From assembly GCF_958450345.1 (NCBI RefSeq), contig NC_088783.1, forward strand, positions 57,202,395 through 57,266,394: DNA of 64,000 nt, given 5' to 3'. Position 1 is the first letter of the stretch. Each line of letters begins with the position of its first letter. A model generated the notes under the pieces. It saw nothing but the letters and a program-made list of their open reading frames with translations, ran no database searches and was not told the DNA's origin. Below are positions 55,445-64,000 of the stretch, piece after piece. The DNA is from Calliphora vicina. Lineage: Eukaryota; Arthropoda; Insecta; Diptera; Calliphoridae. A program made the translations under genes and the position numbers.

Positions 55445-56071
55445 AATGGCCATTGTTAGCTATGGCCTTTTCCCATTTATCTGGCTACGTATAGATTGCG
55501 AGCCACAAGAACTGCTCATTTATTGAGGCCAAGAACGAATCAAGCCAATTTCGAATACTCTGTTCCAAAGGGAAGCGTATCCCAGAGAGAGCTTGTGGCA
55601 TCGATCGAAGCAAATAGTAGTGGGGCGGGACCAGGTCTGGACTGAAAGAAAACCACTTCTTTCTAAATAGTATTTAACAGGTATTGCGACATGTGGATGA
55701 GTGTTGTCATGATGGAATATTACAATTTAATATCTGACCCTTTATTCTGGGCATTTTTCTGATAATGCTCGCTTCATACTTATCAGTTATGTTCGGTACA
55801 GGTTCCATGTGATGGTCTGACCAGATTTCAGCAGCTCATAATATATAGAACCCTTTTGGTCCCACCAAATACAGAGCATTACTTTAGCGCCATGGATATT
55901 TGGCTTTTGTGTCGAATCGGCTGATTGCTTGCCATACCAAGAACTTTTTGGGAAAATTTTCCACTTTTGGTTCTTAAACTTGTCTACAACATTCCCTCGA
56001 TCATCAGCTATATAATAATATTGACCTGGAAGCTGCGAAAAATTTCCCAGAACATACGTTTCGTCATCCAT
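55445..56071 (-). pseudogene. Chimeric transposase relic: MDDETYV type joined to mariner
   Basis: The minus strand opens at 56071 with MDDETYVLGNFSQLPGQYYY, IADDRGNVVDKFKNQK, the same lineage as the relic at 38291-38545 (first catalytic Asp region of an ITmD37E/maT-like transposase). A frame slip follows, and near 55927 the sequence switches to mariner DD34D: DSTQKPNIHGAKVMLCIWWD, QKGSIYYELLKSGQTITWNL, YRT. Beyond 55787, in other frames, come HHDNTHPHVA, APPHYYLLRS, LEQSIRNWLDSFLAS, an inserted EQFLWLAIYT-like end and PDKWEKAIANNGHYF. The 94-codon frame across the join is a coincidence of deletion and slip; no function is claimed. Confidence 0.8.
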
Positions 56072-56354
56072 TATGCAACAGTGGTATGAGAAAAAAAAAA
56101 AGAGGGAAATAAATCTGTAACTTCTAAACCCTTAGTCCGATTTGAATGAAATTTCACATACGCAAAGAGGAAGTGTAGGCGAGTTTAAGTTTTGAACTTG
56201 GACCTCATGAGCCCACCAGGAGCTGGGCCAGGGTCCCCAAAATAGGACACTTCGGGTATGTTCAATTTTAAAAATGATCCTATTTCTTCGTTTGTGTTCC
56301 GATTTCAAAAAAAGTTACACAGATAGAATCTTCTTGCCGAGCACTACATAAAAC
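56072..56354. other. Spacer, mixed composition
   Basis: A moderately GC-rich patch (GAGCCCACCAGGAGCTGGGC near 56209) with no recognised gene. TTTGAATGAAATTTCACATA resembles phrases in the nest at 58.1 and 60.0 kb and may be dispersed repeat debris. Confidence 0.35.
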
Positions 56355-56374
56355 CTGGTTCTGGCTATTTTCAT

Positions 56375-56555
56375 GCTAGTTCTAGAACTAGTTGTGAAAC
56401 TAACACAGATTTTCTTGGGATTTTTCACCATAAACTTTCGGAGCTGTAAGTGACACACTTTTGAGGCCTGAACAGAACTCATATGTAGATATCTAACCGA
56501 GCAGTACTACTCAACCAAACAACTATGAAGTAGTCAAAATCACTTGGATAACTAA
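56375..56555 (+). repeat. Duplicated left flank of the 11-bp array, copy 2
   Basis: Second copy of 53085-53320, ending in the same GGATAACTAATCTAG that leads into the repeat units. Copies differ at few positions (for example CACTTGG versus CATTTGG). Confidence 0.9.
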
Positions 56556-57206
56556 TCTAGTTCAGTTCTAGTTCAGTTCCAGTTCAGTTCTAGTTCAGTT
56601 CTAGTTCAGTTCTAGTTCAGTTCTAGTTCAGTTCTAGTTCAGTTCTAGTTCAGTTCAGTTCTAGTTCAGTTCTAGTTCAGTTCTAGTTCAGTTCTAGTTC
56701 AGTTCTAGTTCAGTTCTAGTTCAGTTCTAGTTCAGTTCTAGTTCAGTTCTAGTTCAGTTCTAGTTCAGTTCTAGTTCAGTTCTAGTTCAGTTCTAGTTCA
56801 GTTCTAGTTCAGTTCTAGTTCAGTTCTAGTTCAGTTCTAGTTCAGTTCTAGTTCAGTTCTAGTTCAGTTCTAGTTCAGTTCTAGTTCAGTTCTAGTTCAG
56901 TTCTAGTTCAGTTCTAGTTCAGTTCTAGTTCAGTTCTAGTTCAGTTCTAGTTCAGTTCTAGTTCAGTTCTAGTTCAGTTCTAGTTCAGTTCTAGTTCAGT
57001 TCTAGTTCAGTTCTAGTTCAGTTCTAGTTCAGTTCTAGTTCAGTTCTAGTTCAGTTCTAGTTCAGTTCTAGTTCAGTTCTAGTTCAGTTCTAGTTCAGTT
57101 CTAGTTCAGTTCTAGTTCAGTTCTAGTTCAGTTCTAGTTCAGTTCTAGTTCAGTTCTAGTTCAGTTCTAGTTCAGTTCTAGTTCAGTTCTAGTTCTAGTT
57201 CAGTTC
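56556..57206 (+). repeat. 11-bp minisatellite (TTCAGTTCTAG)n, short array
   Basis: About 59 units, same unit and orientation as 53322-54502, with one TTCCAG variant near 56579 and one shortened unit near 56653. It stops abruptly at 57206 in unrelated AT-rich DNA. Confidence 0.98.
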
Positions 57207-57714
57207 ATATTTTAAATGAAAAAAAAATGTATAGTTTTTGATACCAAGGGGTCCAGGTCCATTCAAATAACGCCTATTTTTTATGTAAAATTCAACTTTA
57301 GGGCAAAAATTCTCAAATCGCATAGTCGAAATCAAAATATAGTAACCTTTTTTAGATGGCCCAATATGTTCTTAATTAACCCCGCCCTTGGTATGGATAT
57401 TATAGGCAAAAAACGAAAAAATCCCATTTTTGGAATTTTTCAATACTTTTTTTGGGAATTGCGGGATTCCTGATTACAAATTTCAAAATTTGTTTTCATT
57501 TTTTCATTTTCAATAAAAAAATTTATATAAGTGTAAAATTTCATTACAAAACATTCATAAATAAAAATTTTATTTCAATTTGAAAAATGTATATCTATGC
57601 CAAAACTCATTAAAAAGCATTTTTTGTCATATTTTTCAAAAAAGTATTCCATGAATTTGTTCATTGTCAAAAGCTATATACATTATTATATGTTTTTTAC
57701 GTGGCAAATTAATT
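57207..57714. other. AT-rich spacer
   Basis: The plus frame at 57216-57473 has no family motif. No repeats recognised. Confidence 0.35.
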
Positions 57715-57825
57715 AGGGAAAACTTAACAACCGGGTACCCGGCTATCCCGGGAATCGGGTAGGGAAAAATTGGCAAAATTCCCGGGAAATCAGTACCGGG
57801 AATTCCCGGGATAAAAACCCTAGTT
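57715..57825. repeat. Cluster of GC-rich short palindromes
   Basis: Within about 100 bp: CCGGGTACCCGG, CCCGGGAATCGGG, TCCCGGGAAAT and ACCGGGAATTCCCGGGA. The motifs GGGAATTCCC and CCCGGG recur with AT-rich spacers, in strong contrast to the surrounding base composition. Possibly a small dispersed element, but no ends were identified. Confidence 0.6.
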
Positions 57826-57829
57826 TGGG

Positions 57830-57985
57830 AGCTCTTTTGGAAATGTTTTCTATTTATTGGCTTTCGAAACATCATGTGGAACATTCCTTCTACCTGAACC
57901 AGTTTCTCTATCAACGGACAAGTTCTCCCGTTTGACGGCAGACCATTGATTGTTTGGCCAACTTTTTGTAGCACCAAGTTGGGTT
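57830..57985 (-). pseudogene. Possible transposase N-terminal fragment
   Basis: Minus strand reads ATKSWPNNQWSAVKRENLSV and DRETGSGRRNVPHDVSK, which resembles the helix-turn-helix and basic GSGRK linker of the MDDETYV-type transposases (compare GSGRKKGLTD at about 37250). Short and without the catalytic part; low certainty. Confidence 0.35.
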
Positions 57986-58192
57986 TTGTTGAAAATATTC
58001 AATAATTTTTAGAACGCACTTTTTTCTCGTCCCTCATTTTAATCAGATTAACAAAAAATGAACATACTTGACATTAAACATAATAACTTACATGCTTTAT
58101 AAAGGTAATTTGATCAAAAACAAAATAAATAAAATAATACTTGGGGGAAGATCCATGTCATCTCCGAATTTAATGAAATTTACCACATACAA

Positions 58193-58776
58193 ACAAGTAA
58201 GAGTGCTATATTCGGCTGTGCCGAATCTTATATACCCTTCACCAAATTATACTTCAAAATTTTAAATATTTTTAGGTAAACAAAATTTAATTTTTTTTAC
58301 ATTTTTTGGAAAAAAATTTATTTTAATTTTTTTTTTTTAAATTTAAATTTTTTTTTTTTTTAAATTTAAAACTTTTTTTTTTAAATTTTAAAAATTTTTT
58401 TTTGGTTTTTTAAATTTTTTTTTTTTGAAAAAAAAAATTCGGGTTAAAATTTTTTTCCCGATTTTGACCCATTGTAGGTCCAACTTAATATGGTCTTATA
58501 TACGTCGTTGCAAATTTCTTTGAAATATCTATCATTAGATATCCATATTGTCTATATTAATGTCTTAGTAATCCAGATATAGGTCAAAAATTGGTCAAAA
58601 ATCGAGGTTGTCTTGGTTTTTTCCTCATATCTCAGCCATTTGTGGACCGATTTTGCTGATTTTAAATAGCAAAATTCTCGAAAGCATGTCTGACAGAATT
58701 ATTGAAGATTTGGATCCCGAAGATATCTGGGGTCTTCAGAAAACTGATTTCAACAGACAGACAGACAGACAGACAG

Positions 58777-58850
<74 letters not shown>

Positions 58851-58991
58851 GGACATGGCTTAATCGACTCCGCTATCTATAAGGATCCAGAATATATATA
58901 CTTTATAGGGTCGGAAATGAAAAATGTAGAAATTACAAACGGAATGACAAACTTATATATACCCTTCTCACGAAGCTGAAGGGTATAAAAA
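58193..58991 (+). mobile_element. mini-me-like repeat with expanded microsatellite
   Basis: Complete layout: ACAAGTAAGAGTGCTATATT, the hairpin TTCGGCTGTGCCGAA, A/T spacer, body (AGATATCTGGGGTCTTCAGA), (GACA)n core, GACTCCGCTATCTATAAGGA, TATATATACTTTATAGGGTC, and a tail GAAGCTGAAGGGTATAAAAA. The copy is close to the one at 27571-28274 apart from the core. The reading frame 58608-58979 and its complement full of CLSV repeats are artefacts. Confidence 0.85.
58752..58852 (+). repeat. (ACAG)n microsatellite inside the mini-me
   Basis: About 25 tetranucleotide units interrupted once by ACGG near 58781. It sits exactly at the GTCY proto-microsatellite position of the element; the copy at 28100-28135 has only a few imperfect units there. 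Confidence 0.95.
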
Positions 58992-59218
58992 CGTATTTTT
59001 AATAACGTTTTTCTTTATAACTCCTGAACTAATCGAATCTCCATCGACATTTTTTTTCACGAATATAGTAGAGAGTTTATGTAAACTCATACCATTTTCT
59101 TTTTGAATTTTTAACACCGCGATCATTGATATTTTTTTAAATTGAAATATATACTCTGAAAATTGATCTTTAACCTTTTGGAAGTAAACAATTTTATTCA
59201 CACCATTTTAAAGAAAAT

Positions 59219-59830
59219 GGCCCATAATCATAGTCAGCAATAAAGTATATTTTAAGAGAAATAAAGTTGTCTTTACTTAAGAGTGGACTTTAGGTCTACC
59301 ATAGACAAGATAAAATATACTTTTGACGTTAAAGTCGACTGTAAATATAAAACTAGCTGAAGCTGTTTTTAACTCATTTAACAACAGCATCAGCTGTTCT
59401 TCACCAAGTAAAAAAGTTCGACAAAAAGTCAAAAATGTTTATGTTGCAAGATATTGGCAGAGATTTTGCAATTATTGAACAGTTATCAATAAAGTTAGAA
59501 CCAAAATATCCTAATTATGATATTAATCTTATTTTTTCCACCACAATTTGCTTTTTTTCTTCAGATTTCGCTGTTACTTTTATTGTTTACCTTTTTTGTT
59601 TTTTTTTAATTTTGTATGTCAGCTGTTCAGCGTTGCCAGTTGTCTATATGTTTTTGTATATTGTATGAAAACATTTTCTACATTTGAGGTGGCACCCAGT
59701 TAAAGTCGGTTCAATTTAAAACACACTTTTTTAATTTTGACTATAGTTGCAAAATAATTAAAAGCAGGTATTTATTTTAAAGTTGTTTCTAAAAAGAACC
59801 GACTTTAGTGTTTGACTATGATTATGGGCC
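59219..59830. mobile_element. 612-bp non-autonomous TIR element
   Basis: Exact 18-bp terminal inverted repeats GGCCCATAATCATAGTCA, with weaker complementarity further in (AATAAAG versus CTTTAG; AAAGTTG versus CAACTTT). AAT flanks both ends (59216-59218, 59831-59833), possibly a 3-bp duplication. The plus frame at 59435-59668 inside it is T-rich and hydrophobic without a transposase motif. The sequences outside (CCATTTTAAAG on both sides, inverted) are also complementary, so it may sit in the loop of a larger palindrome. Confidence 0.7.
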
Positions 59831-60164
59831 AATATCTTTGCCTTTAAAATGGAATCAAAAATTATGTTGGACTTTTAGTAGCTTCAAAGTTATGGGCAAT
59901 TATGTGTATGTATATAATTTTAGACAATTTTAACAAATTTTTCAATTTTTAAATCGCGATATTTCTGAAATGGAAAGGTTCTCCCATAAAATAGTCATAG
60001 ATTTGAGGAACCCTTTGGAACCGTAGTATGTGTGATAAAATTCATTAAAATCGCAGATGTCAAATCCGAAAATTGCAGTTTTCTGTCCGTTTTGATATGA
60101 ATTCTCCCTTGGGTTAAAAGTTTTAATGCAAAACGTGTGTTAAGGTTTTTTTCGATCTCAGTCC

Positions 60165-60580
60165 TTAGCCGCAATTTAGACTCAGTCGTAGGTCTTTATA
60201 TAATCTTAGTTTAGCTTTAATCGTAGGTCTTTATATAGTCGGTATTTAGCATCAATATTAGGCCCTAGTTTAGCTTAAACGTAGCTATTTATATAGTCTT
60301 AGTTTAGCTCTTGTCGTAGGTGTTTGCATAGGTTAGTTTAACTTTAATCGTAGCTCATTATTTAGTCTTGGTTTAGCTTCATAGGTCTTTATATAATCTT
60401 AGTTTAACTTTAATCGTAGCTCTATATTTTATCCTAGTTTAGCTTTGGTCATAGATCTTTATATAGCCTTAGTTTAACTTTAATCGTAGCTCTTTATTTA
60501 ATCTTAGTTCAGTTATAATCTTAGGTCTTTATATAGTCTTGGTTTAGCTTCGATTGTAGGTCTTTATAATTTCAAATCTC
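60165..60580 (+). repeat. 35-bp tandem repeat, first block
   Basis: About eleven diverged units of the form TTAGTTTAGCTTTAATCGTA followed by GGTCTTTATATAGTC, spaced about 33-45 bp. Same unit and direction as 62480-63830. Confidence 0.85.
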
Positions 60581-61829
60581 TGGTTAATACACTATAAAGA
60601 ACTTTAAACCTTACAGCTCAAAAAAAAAATATATAACTTAAAAATATTAAAAAAAGTTCAAGGTGTTAAAAAATTTATAATTTTTTAATTTATAATTTTA
60701 ATAATTTTTTGTTTAACCACACAATAAACCAGTCAATTCAACAACTCTAAAGCACAATTTGTTTTTAAGGTATTGCCTAGGTACTGCTGCTATAACGGTT
60801 GTTTATTGGCAACAGCTTTAAACAATAAAAAAAAACTTGAAAATGATTACTCACATACGAAACAAACAAACAAAAAAAATATATAATAATAATCAGTTAA
60901 TGGGTTTTAAAACTTTGCAAAACAGAAAAGGTAAAGTAAGCGGAAGACAACAATAACAAAAAAAAAATCGCTATGTTTTTGGCAAAATTTAAAGATTTTT
61001 TTCCGGACGTAATCATCATTAAAAATCTGGTTTCTTTTTTTTTTTGGCCATAGACAATTTCAAACAATTAAACGGCGACAAAAGGCAGTATGCATTATAC
61101 ACCTAAAGAAAAATATAATAAGAAAAGTTAATTAAAAGCTATAGAAGATAGAAAGGGAAATCACTAAATAATCCGCCACAATTCACCCCTGGCTTAACAC
61201 AATATTTCAAATCTGTCTCTCTTTCTCAACTCAATTTTTATTTCTTTCTTTTTTAAATTGTTTAACAAATCATTATTTTTATTTTAAAAATTATAAAACC
61301 ATCCTCCATCTACCTAGAAACAGCAAATTTTTAAAAAAAATTCTTTTCTTCTAATCTTTTTAATAGACAAACGTACGGACAAACCCCCCTTGAGGCCGTG
61401 TAAATTAGATTATAAAAATAAATATTGTTTGTAGTTTTATTTAAAACACAACAACAACAACTATACAGCAATATAATAAAATAGTAAAATTATAAAAGAA
61501 AAAAAGAAAAAAATAGTTTGTATTATTAACAACAACAGCAAAAAAAAATCATAAAATTCGCGCCAAAAATTTACGCTTCAGGCATTTAACAGCACGCACG
61601 CTACTATTTTTAGTTTAGCTCAAAGTCTTTATAATTTAACAAAAACACAAATATTTATTATAACTTTATTTCTTTATTTCTTTGCTGTTTTAACACTTTT
61701 AGCAAATAAACAAAATATGAAAATAAAATATTTTTTGAATGCCCTATATAAGGCAAGAATAAAGAGGGCAACATGATTTTGGGTCAAATATTCCTTAAAT
61801 TTTTAGCTTTGAAAATATTTAAAACTCTA
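60581..61829. other. AT-rich filler between repeat blocks
   Basis: No gene or recognised repeat. It has CAA-rich simple sequence near 61450 and 61530. Confidence 0.4.
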
Positions 61830-62246
61830 CACGCAGAGAAAAAATATAATTGGGCATGGTTACTGTAACCATTTAAATAGTGTTACAAGATTTTTTAACA
61901 ATATTATAGTCACAGTAACCATTTACATGATTGTGTGTTAATTTATGATTCACATGATTGTATCAAACATATATATGGTTACAGTACACATATACATATA
62001 TGTTTGTGGCAACCATATTTATGATGAATAATTTTATCATAATATGTTGTTCTCAGATTATGATAAGCCTTAAGCCGAGAGCAACATAATATGATAGTCC
62101 TTCATCATATGAATGGTTGTCACAAACATATATTTGTTTACTATAACCATATATATGGTTGATACAATGATAATATAGTTAAAAAAGATGTAACAATATT
62201 GAAATGGTTACAGTAACCATGCCCAACTATATTTTTTCTCTGCGTG
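61830..62246. mobile_element. 417-bp palindromic MITE with TA duplication
   Basis: Ends CACGCAGAGAAAAAATATA and the complement TATATTTTTTCTCTGCGTG; arms of about 200 bp extend towards the centre (GGGCATGGTTACTGTAACCA, ACATATATATGGTTACAGTA, CATAATATGTTG). TA lies on both sides (61828-61829, 62247-62248). A TA duplication fits the Tc1/mariner superfamily. The arms are rich in the self-complementary GGTTACTGTAACC. Inserted in the large element, hence younger. Confidence 0.85.
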
Positions 62247-62388
62247 TATGTGCTGAAGAAAGACAAGGGCTAATTTCAAAGTTCTAATTCTTCTCTCTAG
62301 ATATTGATGGTTTTGTTTTGTATCATTCGTATCGTATCACGGAATAGCTGGTCTTTATATTTCTATAGTTAAGTTTCAATCTTAGTTC

Positions 62389-62478
62389 TTTCTCAATATC
62401 TGGTTATCGTTTTTCGTAACGATAAACCTCCAATTGACGTCACGATAAAAAATAACCAGAAATTGAGTAAATGGGGGT
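62389..62478. mobile_element. MITE of the ACCCCCATTTTCTCAAT family, shortened
   Basis: TTCTCAATATCTGGTTATCG, CGTAACGATAAACCTCCAAT and the complementary right arm ending AATTGAGTAAATGGGGGT match the element at 38772-38901 in the opposite orientation. The first ten bases of the left arm and part of the loop are missing. Confidence 0.75.
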
Positions 62479-62479
62479 T

Positions 62480-63830
62480 AGATTAACTTCAAGCATAGTT
62501 TAGCTTCAATCAAAGGTCTTTATAAAGTCTAAGTTTAGCTTCAATCGTAGCTCTTAAGTTAATCTTAGTTTAGCTTTAATCGTAGTTCATTATATCGCCT
62601 TAGATTACCTTTAATAGTAGCTCTTTATATCGTCTTAGTTTGCCTTTAATCGTAGCTCTTTATATAGTCTTAGTTTAGCTTTAACCGTTGCTTTTCATAT
62701 ATTCTTAGTTTAGCTTTAATCGCAGCTCTTTATATAGTCTAAGTTTAGGTTTAATCGTAGCCCTTTATATAATCTAAGTTTAGCTTTAATCGTAGCTCTT
62801 AAGTTAATCTTAGTTTATCTTTAATCGTAGCTCGTTATATAGTCTTAGTTTATGTTTAATCGTTGCTCTTTATATCGTCTTAGTTTAGCTTTAATCGTAG
62901 CTCTTTATATCATCTTAGTTTACCCTTAATCGTAGCTCTTAAGTTAATCTTAGTTTACCTTTAATCGTGGGTCTTTATATAGTCTCAATTTACCTTTAAT
63001 CGTAGCTCTTTATATAGTCTTAGTTTAGCTTTAATCGTAGCTCTTAAGTTAATCTTAGTATAGGACTTTATATAGTCTAAGTTTAACTTTAATCGTAGTT
63101 CTTAAGTTAATTTTAGTTTAGCTTTAATCATAGCTCTTTATATCGTCTTAGTTTAGCTTTAATCGTAGCTCTTTATATCGTCTTAGTTTACCCTTAATCG
63201 TAGCTCTTAAGTTAATCTTAGTTTACCTTTAGTCGTGGGGCTTTATATAGTCTTAATTTAGATTTAATCGTCTTAGTTTGCCTTTAATCGTAGTCTTAGT
63301 TTAGCTTTAATCGTAGCTCTTTATATAGTCTAAGTTCAACTTTAATCGTAGCTCTTAAGTTAATCTTAGTTTAGCTATAATCGAAGGTCTTTATATAGTT
63401 TTAGTTTAGCTTTAATCGTAGCTCTTTATATAGTCTAAGTTTAACTGTAATCGTAGCTCTTAAGTTAATCTTAGTTTAGCTATAATCGAAGGTCTTTATA
63501 TAGTCTTAGTTTAGCTTTAATGGTAGCTCATTATATCGTCATAGTTTAGCTTTAATCGTAGCTCTTTATATCGTCTTAGTTTACCCTTAATCGTAGCTCT
63601 TAAGTTAATCTTAGTTTATCTTTAGTCGTGGGTCTTTATATAGTCTTAATTTACCTTTAATCGTTGCTCTTTATATAGTCTTAGTTAAGCTTTAATCGTT
63701 GCTCTTTATATAATCTTTGCTAAACATTAATCGTAGATCTTTATATAGTCTTCGTTAAGCTTTAGTCTTTGATGTTTATACAGACTTAATTTAGCTTTAA
63801 TCGTAGCTCTTTATATAAGGACTGAGATCG
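62480..63830 (+). repeat. 35-bp tandem repeat, main block
   Basis: About 37 units with consensus TTAGTTTAGCTTTAATCGTA plus GCTCTTTATATAGTC. Variants include CTCTTAAGTTAATC at the end of the unit, and TTTACC or TTTGCC in place of TTTAGC. The variants recur in a pattern every four or so units (for example ATATCGTC, then TTACCCTTAATCG, then CTCTTAAGTTAATC at 62880, 63140 and 63550), so a higher-order repeat is present. Confidence 0.9.
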
Positions 63831-64000
63831 AAAAAACCTTAAAACACGTTTTTCATTAAAATTTTTAGCCCAAGTATTATTTGATTTGATGAGTTTAACC
63901 TTTATAAAGCAATGTCAGTTATTATGTTTAATGTCAATTATGTTCATTTCTTGTTAATCTGATTAAAATGAGTGACGAGAAAAAAGTGCGTCCTAAAAAT
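63815..64000 (-). repeat. Right terminal inverted repeat of the large element (cut by window end)
   Basis: AGGACTGAGATCGAAAAAAC, AAAATTTTTAGCCCAAGTAT, TTATGTTTAATGTCAATTAT and GTGACGAGAAAAAAGTGCGT are complementary to 60108-60170 and 57997-58145 in that order. The last bases (CTAAAAAT) reach the complement of the left tip. Confidence 0.85.

Larger units (their letters stand above)
58146..60107. mobile_element. Nested insertion in the left inverted repeat
   Basis: CTTGGG precedes (58140-58145) and follows (60108-60113) this 1.96-kb stretch, and the outer repeat reads continuously without it. Its ends are partly complementary: AAATTTCATTAAATTCGGAG (on the minus strand near 58185-58160) versus AAATTCATTAAAATCGCAGA near 60040. 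It contains a mini-me and a 612-bp TIR element. Exact ends and superfamily are not established. Confidence 0.55.
57997..64000. mobile_element. Large inverted-repeat element with 35-bp internal arrays, right tip at window edge
   Basis: The left terminal sequence 57997-58145 (TTTTTAGAACGCACTTTTTT, ATTTTAATCAGATTAACAA, ACATTAAACATAATAACT, CTTTATAAAGGT) continues after an insertion at about 60108 (CTTGGGTTAAAAGTTTTAAT, AAGGTTTTTTTCGATCTCAG). The whole is repeated in reverse complement at 63815-64000. The inverted repeats are therefore at least about 190 bp. Between them lie 35-bp tandem units, two MITEs and AT-rich filler. No transposase found. The right end may continue past the window, so the target duplication cannot be tested. 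Confidence 0.75.

Noticed and set aside
53322..57206. Telomeric or centromeric repeat
   Set aside because: The 11-bp unit matches no telomere repeat I know, and both arrays sit between ordinary dispersed elements.
57216..57473. 85-codon plus frame as a host gene
   Set aside because: No recognisable domain, flanked by minisatellite and AT-rich DNA, and composition is typical of random AT-rich translation.
58662..58856. Cys-Leu-Ser-Val repeat protein on the minus strand
   Set aside because: It is the translation of the (ACAG)n microsatellite inside a mini-me.
59435..59668. Transposase inside the 612-bp TIR element
   Set aside because: The frame is hydrophobic, T-rich and has no DDE or zinc-finger motif.

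Overview
This window shows no host protein-coding gene. It reads as repeat-packed, AT-rich non-coding DNA from an insect, most likely a higher (brachyceran) fly. The evidence is: many copies of a mini-me/DINE-1-like dipteran repeat with its GTCY and TA microsatellite cores, several lineages of Tc1/mariner transposon relics, non-LTR retrotransposon debris, solo LTRs, palindromic MITEs and long minisatellites. A calyptrate fly (blow fly or house fly type) is plausible but not proven. All longer reading frames that I recognise are broken transposase, reverse transcriptase or RNase H fragments. I found no tRNA, rRNA, CRISPR or bacterial-type feature.

Layout. 1-4.3 kb: a diverged satellite rich in CGAATAATCG motifs that switches orientation near 3.05 kb. 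6.15-6.84 kb: a mini-me copy, followed by a GC-richer unidentified stretch (7.0-8.06 kb). 8.67-10.88 kb: an almost pristine Foldback-like element with long inverted repeats made of 178-bp tandem units and a perfect 9-bp target duplication. 11.1-12.9 kb: a Tc1/mariner-superfamily relic with an internally triplicated fragment, then a non-LTR 3' end. 13.1-18.7 kb: a scrambled, partly duplicated cluster of non-LTR RNase H and 3'-end fragments on the minus strand. 19.2-29.8 kb: mariner relics, nested transposons and mini-me copies, one split by a solo LTR. 32.3-35.0 kb: a palindromic MITE with an 8-bp target duplication, a mariner fragment and two different reverse transcriptase fragments. 37.0-42.5 kb: a dense nest that includes a mini-me inside a transposase gene and a Tc1-like element inserted at a TA inside another mini-me.

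43.9-48.4 kb: three arrays of a 31-bp minisatellite whose core is the near-palindrome AGGAACCGGTTCCT. 50.4-51.0 kb: a roughly 155-bp tandem repeat. 53.3-57.2 kb: two long arrays of an 11-bp unit with duplicated left flanks, separated by a chimeric transposase relic. 58.0-64.0 kb: a very large inverted-repeat element running to the window edge. It contains arrays of a 35-bp unit and several nested insertions.

The sequences do not act together as a pathway. What the window records is an order of insertions (several nests can be dated relative to each other by their target duplications), repeated homogenisation of tandem arrays, and families of non-autonomous palindromic elements that would depend on transposases supplied from elsewhere. 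The strongest candidates for undescribed biology are the young Foldback-like element at 8.67 kb, the large inverted-repeat element at 58-64 kb, and the palindromic minisatellite that changes symmetrically on both arms.
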